Source of the DNA: VRUE01 sp963715625
GTDB taxonomy: Bacteria; Actinomycetota; Thermoleophilia; Solirubrobacterales; 70-9
Reading direction: 5' to 3'
DNA: 64,000 nucleotides
Assembly: GCA_963715625.1 (NCBI GenBank)
Contig: OY970260.1
Coordinates: 558,001 to 622,000 of the forward strand
Of this stretch, positions 51,825 through 57,953 are shown in pieces. The notes under the pieces were generated by a model. The model had not been told where the DNA came from. It ran no database searches and was given only the letters and a program-made list of their open reading frames with translations. The position numbers were made by a program, and so were the translations under genes. Position 1 is the stretch's first letter. Each line of letters starts with the position of its first letter.

Positions 51825-52706
51825 TTAACCGACGTGCTCGCAGCCGCGCAGCCGATCGTTTGAGTCGGCGCGCACCGAGTCCTCGCCTGGTCCGCAGCGA
51901 ACGAGCTCGCGTTGTCCGTTGCGAGCCTTGATCCGGTCGTCGCCCGGGCCGGCGTCGTAGACGTTGCGACCAGGGCCGCCGTCCAGCCGGTCGTCGCCGC
52001 CGCTTCCCGTCAGGCGGTCGTCGCCCCCCTCCCCCAGCAAGCGGTCTCCGCCCGGGCCGCCGACAATGCAATCGTGGCCGCGCCTGCCGCGCACGCGGTC
52101 GGCGCCTCCGAGCGCAAGGATCAGGTCACCGCGCTCGTCGCCCTCCAGAACATCGGGGCCGGGCGTGCCGCGGCGCTCGCGAGCGCAGCCGCCTGGGCCG
52201 AGCGGGTCATCCGGGCCACCACCTCCGCCGGCGCCCCCGGTTCCACCCTGACCGCCACCACTCCCGCCGTCGTTCCCTCCGCGGTTCTTCGCCGGGATGA
52301 CGACCGCGGGGCCGGCGGCCTCGACGGTGTCGGACCCGCGCACCGTGCCGTTGGCGTCAGCTTTGCCGCAGCTCGCCTTGATTTGTGGGCGCAGGCGTCG
52401 CCGTGTCGCCCGCCGCTCGACAAGCGCGATGGCGTCGCCGGAGGCACTGGAAACGCCACCGAGGTAGATCTCCTCGGCAGTCGCCAGGTTGACGAGCTTG
52501 AGGTCGCCGCTATAGCGGGGATCGACGCCTTCCCCGCTACAGGCAATGTCCCAACTGACCCTGACGTGGGCTGAGGTGGGGGTGAGTTTCTCGACGGTCG
52601 CCGAAACCGCGAGCGAGATCGTCACCTGGTCGGCGGCCGCGGCGGCGGGCCAGGCGAGCAGCGCCGCGACGGCGAAAGCGCCCAAGCGCGGAGCGGGACG
52701 GCTCAT
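51825..52706 (-). CDS. Secreted RTX-type calcium-binding repeat protein
   Basis: 293 residues. Signal peptide (GAFAVAALLAWPAAAAA), a beta-rich domain of ~110 residues with two Cys, a Gly-rich linker, then about five nonapeptide repeats (GGPGGDRLLGEGGDDRLTG, SGGDDRLDGG), as in hemolysin-type Ca-binding proteins. Probably folds in Ca2+ outside the cell. No toxin or enzyme domain and no adjacent type I secretion genes; the Sec signal peptide fits a Gram-positive-type export. Confidence 0.82.
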   Translation of the reverse strand: MSRPAPRLGAFAVAALLAWPAAAAADQVTISLAVSATVEKLTPTSAHVRVSWDIACSGEGVDPRYSGDLKLVNLATAEEIYLGGVSSASGDAIALVERRATRRRLRPQIKASCGKADANGTVRGSDTVEAAGPAVVIPAKNRGGNDGGSGGGQGGTGGAGGGGGPDDPLGPGGCARERRGTPGPDVLEGDERGDLILALGGADRVRGRRGHDCIVGGPGGDRLLGEGGDDRLTGSGGDDRLDGGPGRNVYDAGPGDDRIKARNGQRELVRCGPGEDSVRADSNDRLRGCEHVG

Positions 52707-52734
52707 TGCGCCACCCTATATCCGGTCGGCGCGT

Positions 52735-53013
52735 CTAGAGCTCGACCGCGACCTCGAACTCCGTCGTCTTCGGTGGGCCCGGCAACACCGACCCCCCTCC
52801 CTGGAAGGCGGGCAACAGCGTCTCGTCGCGGAACTTCTCCCAGATCTCCTTCGACTCCCAGACCGCGACGACGACCCAGCCGTTCGCGCTCGGCCCGGCG
52901 TAGTGATGCGTCTGGCCGGCGGGCAGGCCACCCGCCGGGTGCACCACAGCGGTGGTGGCGTCGTACTGCTCCCTCGTACCGCCCTCGAAGTCGTTGACGA
53001 TCGCGTACGCCAT
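52735..53013 (-). CDS. Small antibiotic-biosynthesis-monooxygenase-like (ABM fold) protein
   Basis: 92 residues. MAYAIVNDFEGGTREQYDAT, then HHYAGPSANGWVVVAVWESK and FRDETLLPAFQGG match small dimeric alpha-beta-barrel proteins; catalytic role unknown. ATG at 53013; upstream in-frame codons have no support. Confidence 0.7.
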   Translation of the reverse strand: MAYAIVNDFEGGTREQYDATTAVVHPAGGLPAGQTHHYAGPSANGWVVVAVWESKEIWEKFRDETLLPAFQGGGSVLPGPPKTTEFEVAVEL

Positions 53014-53148
53014 CCCATCCTCCAGTTCGTCGCAGGTTCGCCGGGCGGATTCCCCCGACTGAGCCACGGTAGCCCATGAATGGGGTTTGTGCCGGCCGGC
53101 ACGAAAAGAGCCCGGCGGGCCATGCTCGGGGCTCACTACGATGGGCCT

Positions 53149-53427
53149 GTGAGCGGCCAGAGAGTGCCTGGTGGGGTGGTGCATAGACTGCCCGCGGACC
53201 TGCGTAAGGCGCTGATCGCCAACGCGACGGCACTCGATGCCTGGAGGGACATCACGCCCCTTGCCCGCAACGAGTTCATCTGCTGGGTCGAGGATGCCAA
53301 GCAGCAGGCCACCCGAGAGCGCCGTATTCGGCGGGCCCAGGAGGAGCTGGAGGAAGGCCAGCGTCGACCCTGCTGCTGGCCGGGGTGCAAGCACCGCGAG
53401 CGCACCCGCGGCCCGCGGCCCGCGTAG
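53149..53427 (+). CDS. YdeI/OmpD-associated-family C-terminal-like protein
   Basis: 92 residues. VHRLPADLRKALIANATALD, then WRDITPLARNEFICWVEDAK and RERRIRRAQEELEEGQRRPC form the helical domain typical of YdeI/OmpD-associated proteins. The family sometimes has an N-terminal DUF1905 domain, absent here. Start could also be ATG 53122. A CCWPGCKHRER end with two or three Cys may bind metal (inference). Confidence 0.7.
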   Translation: MSGQRVPGGVVHRLPADLRKALIANATALDAWRDITPLARNEFICWVEDAKQQATRERRIRRAQEELEEGQRRPCCWPGCKHRERTRGPRPA

Positions 53428-53459
53428 GAGCCTTCATTGCATCCGGAGTCTCGTCCGGA

Positions 53460-53490
53460 GTGCTACTTGCTACCGTTTTGCTACCATTAT
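53460..53490 (+). promoter_or_regulatory. Promoter/operator of mazEF
   Basis: Two TTGCTACC repeats at 53467-53474 and 53478-53485, spaced 11 bp (one helical turn), precede the antitoxin ATG. A CATTAT at 53485-53490 could be the -10 box. The repeats could be operator sites for the antitoxin, as is usual for such pairs. Confidence 0.45.
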
Positions 53491-53493
53491 GGG

Positions 53494-53727
53494 ATGAGCA
53501 AGCAGATCGCCGTTCGGCTTCCAGAGGAGCTTGTCGACTTCGTTGACGAGATCGTTGACTCCGGCGCCGAGCGGAGCCGGGCGGCTGTCGTAACCCGGGC
53601 GCTCGAGCGCGAGCGTCGGCGTGCCCTCGCAGAACGCGACGCTCGGATCCTTGCCCGCACCGGTCCGGACCCGGAGCTTGCAGGGCTCGCCGAGCACGCG
53701 GCGGGCCTGCCTCGCGATCTCGCCTGA
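53494..53727 (+). CDS. Ribbon-helix-helix antitoxin (MazE-like)
   Basis: 77 residues. MSKQIAVRLPEELVDFVDEI is a ribbon-helix-helix DNA-binding start, followed by SRAAVVTRALERERRRALAE and an acidic C-terminus that would contact the toxin. The stop overlaps the toxin start (TGATG). Autoregulation is expected from family knowledge. Confidence 0.85.
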   Translation: MSKQIAVRLPEELVDFVDEIVDSGAERSRAAVVTRALERERRRALAERDARILARTGPDPELAGLAEHAAGLPRDLA

Positions 53728-54026
53728 TGCGGGCCATCCACGTCGCACAGCTCGACAAGGCGCGGCCTGTGTTGATCCTCACGCGTGAGTTCGTGCGGCC
53801 GCATCTCAGGACGGTGACGGTCGCGCCGATCACCACAACCATCCGCGGGCTCTCCAGCGAGGTGGGCGTCGATGCTGCGAACGGCCTCACGGAGCCCTCG
53901 GTCGTCAGTTGCGACAACATCACCACCATTCCCACCGATGCCGTTGGCGAGCAGATCGGCGTCCTGCTCGACAGCCAAGAGCCGGCTCTCAGCGAAGCGA
54001 TCGTGGCCGCGTTCGATCTCGACTGA
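53727..54026 (+). CDS. mazF: MazF-like mRNA interferase toxin
   Basis: 99 residues. AIHVAQLDKARPVLILTREF, VTVAPITTTIRGLSSEV, then DNITTIPTDAVGEQIGVLLD are the MazF/PemK SH3-like fold blocks, with the Arg/Thr-containing core. Sequence-specific mRNA cleavage is expected. Intact and coupled to the antitoxin. Confidence 0.88.
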   Translation: MRAIHVAQLDKARPVLILTREFVRPHLRTVTVAPITTTIRGLSSEVGVDAANGLTEPSVVSCDNITTIPTDAVGEQIGVLLDSQEPALSEAIVAAFDLD

Positions 54027-54224
54027 ACCCACAAACCCAGTCCCAAGCCGCCTCCTCCTCAGAGACGACGACATCGACTGGAACCCCCAGTGGGGGAAGA
54101 GCGGCATCGTAGCCGCTGCTTCCGAGTTTCCCCGGCGGGCACCGCGCCGGTAAAGCAGAGCCCGAACGAGAGTTCCAATCAGGGGACATCAACCGGTCGT
54201 GAAGCGGGGAGGGCGGGATGACGC

Positions 54225-54249
54225 TATTCGAACCCGCCGGGTTCGAATA
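54225..54249. terminator. Hairpin resembling a tRNA T-arm
   Basis: 11-bp perfect stem TATTCGAACCC-GCC-GGGTTCGAATA. The right arm GGGTTCGAAT repeats the T-arm of the adjacent tRNA-Ser. It may terminate the tRNA-Ser or mazEF transcript or be a fragment of a tRNA copy. The rest of 54027-54261 contains no gene I can support. Confidence 0.45.
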
Positions 54250-54261
54250 AGAGCCTTTCAG

Positions 54262-54351
54262 CGGAGAGGGTGGGATTCGAACCCACGAGGCGGGTTAACC
54301 CCGCCCACGCGATTTCCAGTCGCGCTCCTTAAGCCACTCGGACACCTCTCC
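54262..54351 (-). tRNA. tRNA-Ser (GGA anticodon)
   Basis: 90 nt. Acceptor GGAGAGG/CCTCTCC with discriminator G, anticodon stem GCGA-CTGGAAA-TCGC (anticodon GGA), long variable arm built on GGCGGGGTTAACCCCGCC, and T-arm GTGGG-TTCGAAT-CCCAC. The long variable arm and discriminator G are serine features. CCA is not encoded. Confidence 0.95.
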
Positions 54352-54371
54352 GGGACCCCAAGGGTATTGAC

Positions 54372-54839
54372 TCAGCGGCGCGCGGCGAAGAACTCCGAGA
54401 GGAGCGCCGCGCACTCGGGCTCGAGCACGCCGCCGAGGACCTCGGGGCGGTGGTTGAGGACGGGCTCGGCGAGGACGTCGAGGACGCTGCCGGCGGCGCC
54501 GGCCTTGGGGTCGGGGGCGCCGAAGACGACGGTGGGGATGCGGGCGAGGACGATCGCGCCGGCGCACATCGCGCAGGGCTCGAGGGTGACGTAGAGGGTC
54601 GTGCCGGGCAGGCGCCAGCCGCCGAGGGCCTCGGCGGCTGCGCGGATCGCGAGGATCTCGGCGTGGGCGGTGGGGTCGCGGCGCAGCTCGCGCTCGTTGC
54701 CGGCGGCCGCCAGCGGCTCGCCGTCGCGGGCGAGGACGGCGCCGATCGGCACGTCGCCGTGGCGCTCCGCCTCGCGCGCGCGCTCGATCGCGAGGGCCAT
54801 CAGCCGCTCGTGCCGGTCCTGGGAGGCGTCGCTTCCCAT
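54372..54839 (-). CDS. tadA: tRNA-specific adenosine deaminase TadA
   Basis: 155 residues. Converts A34 to inosine in tRNA-Arg(ACG). Zinc-site motifs: HAE at 59-61 and PCAMC at 88-92. GAVLARDG and GAPDPKAGAAGSVLDVL are typical. ATG at 54839. It ends 20 bp from tRNA-Ser. Confidence 0.95.
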   Translation of the reverse strand: MGSDASQDRHERLMALAIERAREAERHGDVPIGAVLARDGEPLAAAGNERELRRDPTAHAEILAIRAAAEALGGWRLPGTTLYVTLEPCAMCAGAIVLARIPTVVFGAPDPKAGAAGSVLDVLAEPVLNHRPEVLGGVLEPECAALLSEFFAARR

Positions 54840-54933
54840 ACATACGAGAGTATGTGGGACCAACAACTTCGCCGGTGGGCAGGTGTTAGGGGATAGCTCG
54901 CCGATTGCAGGGATTCCGCGAGCACGAGCCAAG

Positions 54934-56287
54934 ATGAACCGACGCCTTCCGATCGCCGCTTCCGTGACCCTGCTCGCGATGCTCGCCCTCGCGAGCGCGT
55001 CCGCGCGTGCGACGACCGGGCTCGACCGGGCGCACGGGTTCGCGCCCCACCAGGTCGTGCTCAAGCTCTCCGGCGGCGAGAGGGCGGGCACCTTCCGCCT
55101 CAAGCGAGGCGCCGACGTGAGAACAGTCGTCGCGGCGCTGCGCGAGGACCCGCGGGTCGAGTACGCGGCGCCCAACTTCATCGCCACCGCGTCGGCCAAG
55201 TCTTCCGTTGACGAACCTGAAGTACCCAACGACCCCGGCCCGATCACCGGCGCCCCCGGGCCGCCCGGCGGGTGGGTCTCGAAGCAGTGGAACTTCCTGC
55301 CCTGGCAGGGCGAACCGACCCCCCTCCTTCCGGTCTCCCCCGGCGGCATCGACGCGATCGGCGCCTGGGAGAACCTCGCCGCCGTGGGGCGTCCCGGCGC
55401 GCAGGGCGTCACCGTCGCCGTCCTCGACACCGGAATCGCCTACCGCACGCTGTCGCCGCACTTCCTGCGCAGCCCCGACTTCGCCACCGGCCAGTTCGTC
55501 AAGGGCTACGACTTCGTCGACGACGACGCCCTGCCGCTCGACGAGAACGGCCACGGCACCCACGTCGCCGGCACGATCGCCGAGAAGACCAACAACGGCA
55601 TCGGCCTCACGGGGCTTGCCTTCCGCGCGAAGCTGATGCCGGTGCGCGTCCTCGACGAGCTCGGCCGGGGCCGGGCAGACGACATCGCCAAGGGCATCCG
55701 CTTCGCCGTCGCCCACGACGCCGATGTGATCAACATGAGCTTCAACTTCGGCTGCAGCAGGCAGGTGCCGGGTGTGGACGAGGCCCTGCGCCAGGCCTAC
55801 CGGCGGGGGATCGTCGCCGTGGCGTCGGTCGGCAACGTCGGCTCGGAGGCCTGCGTCTCCCCACCCGCCACCGGGCCGCACGCGATCGGCGTGGGCGGCA
55901 GCACCGAGGGCGGCTGCATCGGCGGCTACTCGCTGGCCGGGAAGGGCGTTCGACGTGCTCGCCCCCGGCGGCGGCACGCCGGCGATCGGCTGTCCCTCCG
56001 TCCTGGCCGAGGCGATCTACCAGGTGACGCTGAAAGACCGCAGCACCACCGAGTTCAGCGAGCCGAGCAGCTACGTCGGCACCTCGATGGCCGCGGCCCA
56101 CGTCTCGGGTGTCGCGGCGATGGTCCTCGCCGGCGGCGTCGTCGACCGCAAGGCGAAGAAGAAGGGCAAGGTCGTCGAAGCGGTGACGAAGCGCCTGCGG
56201 CAGACGGCCCGCGACCTCGGCCTCCCGGCGACGCGCCAGGGCGCCGGGCTGATCGACGCGGCAGCCGCCACCTCTGCCGGCCCCTGA
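54934..56287 (+). pseudogene. Subtilisin-like (S8) serine protease, frameshifted
   Basis: ATG 54934. Signal peptide (VTLLAMLALASASARA), inhibitor-type prodomain (PHQVVLKLSGGERAGTF), catalytic Asp in VTVAVLDTGIAYR (about residue 164) and His in NGHGTHVAGTIAEK (about 207). An extra G in GAAGGGCG at about 55944-55949 shifts frame. The other frame supplies FDVLAPGGGTPAIGCPS and the catalytic Ser GTSMAAAHVSGVAAMVLAG, ending at 56287. Without the shift the product would be ~450 residues. As sequenced, the enzyme lacks its Ser. Confidence 0.85.
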
Positions 56288-56311
56288 CGCCGTTCTGGCC
56301 AAGCAGGTCAA

Positions 56312-56356
56312 GGACACAGGAAGCGCCGCGTGCTCTGCACGCAAGCGACCGAGGAC
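56312..56356 (+). repeat. Hairpin repeat family 2, copy after the protease
   Basis: GGACACAGGAAG...GACCGAGGAC around the GCGTGC-TCT-GCACGC stem; nearly the same 45 bp as at 22037-22081. It lies between convergent protease and uspA genes, as a terminator would. Confidence 0.7.
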
Positions 56357-56381
56357 GCCGATATGCGCCGGTCAGTCGGCG

Positions 56382-56825
56382 TCAGGTGGTGCGGACGATC
56401 ATCACGCTGCATGGGGAGTGATGGGAGACGTTGTTGGGGACGCTGCCGAGGAGGAAGCGGCGAGCCCCGGTCATGCCCTTGTTGCCGACCACGATCAGGT
56501 CGGCGTCGGTCTCTTCGGCGACATTGAGGATTGCCTCGGCCGGTTCTCCCTCCACGGGGTGCGTCTGCACCTCGACGCCCTCCTTGCGGGCCGCCGCGGC
56601 CGCCGCGTCGAGGACCAGGTTGACGTCCTCGCGCGGGCCGATCTCGTACTGGACGTCGGCCGGGGCGTCGAGCTTCTCCGCCTCGACTCGCCGTTTGGAG
56701 ACCGGTTCGTAGGCGCTGACGACGCCGAGCTCGGCCCCCGACAGCTTCGCCAGGTCGATCGCCTGGCGCACGGCCTCGGCGGCGGTATCGGACCCGTCGG
56801 TTCCAACCACGATGCGAGTGAACAC
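56382..56825 (-). CDS. Universal stress protein UspA family
   Basis: 147 residues. MFTRIVVGTDGSDTAAEAVR with the nucleotide-contacting Asp, and the ATP-binding signature G-x2-G-x9-GS in VGNKGMTGARRFLLGSV, so an ATP-binding Usp is predicted. It probably acts in stress survival; targets unknown. Confidence 0.92.
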   Translation of the reverse strand: MFTRIVVGTDGSDTAAEAVRQAIDLAKLSGAELGVVSAYEPVSKRRVEAEKLDAPADVQYEIGPREDVNLVLDAAAAAARKEGVEVQTHPVEGEPAEAILNVAEETDADLIVVGNKGMTGARRFLLGSVPNNVSHHSPCSVMIVRTT

Positions 56826-56861
56826 GCCGCCTCCTTGCTCGGTCGCTGAACGCGGCTGATA

Positions 56862-57029
56862 CTAGTGGTCCATCCTGCAACTCCGCGCACCGATCTGGCG
56901 GCTGCAAACCTTCGCTCGCCTTTGTCCTCGGTCGGCCGAATAGTCACAACTATTCGGCCTCCCTGCGTCCGCGGCGTGCTCGGTTTTCGCTCGCCATATC
57001 GGCACGGGACTTACAGGATGGACCACTAG
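56862..57029. repeat. 168-bp inverted-repeat unit holding a family-2 hairpin
   Basis: Outer arms CTAGTGGTCCATCCTG (56862-56877) and its complement (57014-57029) are perfect. The middle contains the inverted family-2 element. Two TTCGCTCGCC direct repeats (about 56911 and 56986) flank that inner element. The boundaries suggest a small mobile or amplified unit (inference). Confidence 0.7.
56924..56970 (-). repeat. Hairpin repeat family 2, inverted copy
   Basis: On the minus strand it reads GGACGCAGGGAG, then GGCCGAATAGT-(loop)-ACTATTCGGCC, then GACCGAGGAC. Flanks match the other three copies; the stem sequence is different but equally perfect. Confidence 0.75.
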
Positions 57030-57178
57030 CGTCGCCCGTCGGCGCGAACGGGCAGCCCGCGGAAGCCGTCGCCGAGGATCTCGGTCGGGGTCGTGGCGAG
57101 GCGGTGGATCGCGATCGCCATCGACGCCAGCAGGCAGGCGATCAGCACCGCCATCCCGGCTTTCCAAGCGGTTGGCAT
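57026..57178 (-). CDS. Very small membrane protein
   Basis: 50 residues: MPTAWKAGMAVLIACLLASM, one hydrophobic helix, then a short basic tail ending LPVRADGRR. Divergent from the MBL-fold gene with 15 bp between starts. The stop touches the 168-bp repeat unit. Plausible but unconfirmed. Confidence 0.45.
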   Translation of the reverse strand: MPTAWKAGMAVLIACLLASMAIAIHRLATTPTEILGDGFRGLPVRADGRR

Positions 57179-57193
57179 TAGGCTGATCTCATC

Positions 57194-57907
57194 ATGGAGC
57201 AGGTCGCCGACGGGGTCTGGCTGCTGCGCGGGGACTTCCGCAAGGCGATGAACATCTACTTCCTCGAGGACGGGGACGGCGTCGTGCAGTTCGACGCCGG
57301 GTCCAGGTCGATGACGAGGAAGGCCAAGGCGGCGGCCCAGCAGCTCGGGGGGCTGAAGCGCATCGTGCTGGGGCACGCACATGCCGACCACCGGGGCACG
57401 GCGCCCGCGATGGGCGTGCCGGTCCACTGCCATCCCGACGAAGTGCCCGACGCCGAAAGCGATGCCTCGATCGCCCCCTACATGAATCTCTCCGAGCTGC
57501 CGTGGGCGCCGGCGCGCTGGATCTACCCGACCCTCCTGCGGCGCTGGGACGGCGGCCCGGTGAAGATCGCCGGGACGGTCTCCGAGGGTGACGAGGTCGC
57601 CGGTTTCCGCGTCGTCCACTTCCCCGGGCACGCGCCGGGCCTGATCGGCCTCTGGCGCGAGAGCGACAGGCTGGCGATCGTCAGCGACGCCGTCTACCTG
57701 ATCGACTCGGCGCGGCTGGGCCGGCCGCTGCCGCCGGGCGAGGCGAGCGTTCCCCACCCAGCCTGGGCCTGGGACCACGCAAAGGCGAAGGATTCGGTCC
57801 GCAAGCTGGCGGCGCTGGAACCGGCGACGGTCTGCGCCGGGCACGAGGAGCCGCTGCGGGGGGAGAACCTGCGCGAGACGCTGGAGCGGGCGGCGGAGAA
57901 GTATTGA
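57194..57907 (+). CDS. Metallo-beta-lactamase-fold hydrolase
   Basis: 237 residues. Zinc motif HAHADH (LGHAHADHRGTAP, about 65-70), then FPGHAPGLIGLW, ISDA-type VSDAVYLID and C-terminal VCAGHEEPLRGENL. These are the glyoxalase-II/MBL-fold metal ligands. Substrate unknown. The ATG at 57194 gives MEQVADGVWLLRGDFRK, the standard start of the fold. Confidence 0.88.
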   Translation: MEQVADGVWLLRGDFRKAMNIYFLEDGDGVVQFDAGSRSMTRKAKAAAQQLGGLKRIVLGHAHADHRGTAPAMGVPVHCHPDEVPDAESDASIAPYMNLSELPWAPARWIYPTLLRRWDGGPVKIAGTVSEGDEVAGFRVVHFPGHAPGLIGLWRESDRLAIVSDAVYLIDSARLGRPLPPGEASVPHPAWAWDHAKAKDSVRKLAALEPATVCAGHEEPLRGENLRETLERAAEKY

Positions 57908-57953
57908 GCCGAGGCGGCGGCCACTGGGGCCGCTGCCATAGTTTCCGCCCCTG

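Noticed and set aside
54027..54224. A short reading frame ending DIDWNPQWGKSGIVAAASEF
   Set aside because: No start codon or ribosome site of its own, too short, no recognised family.
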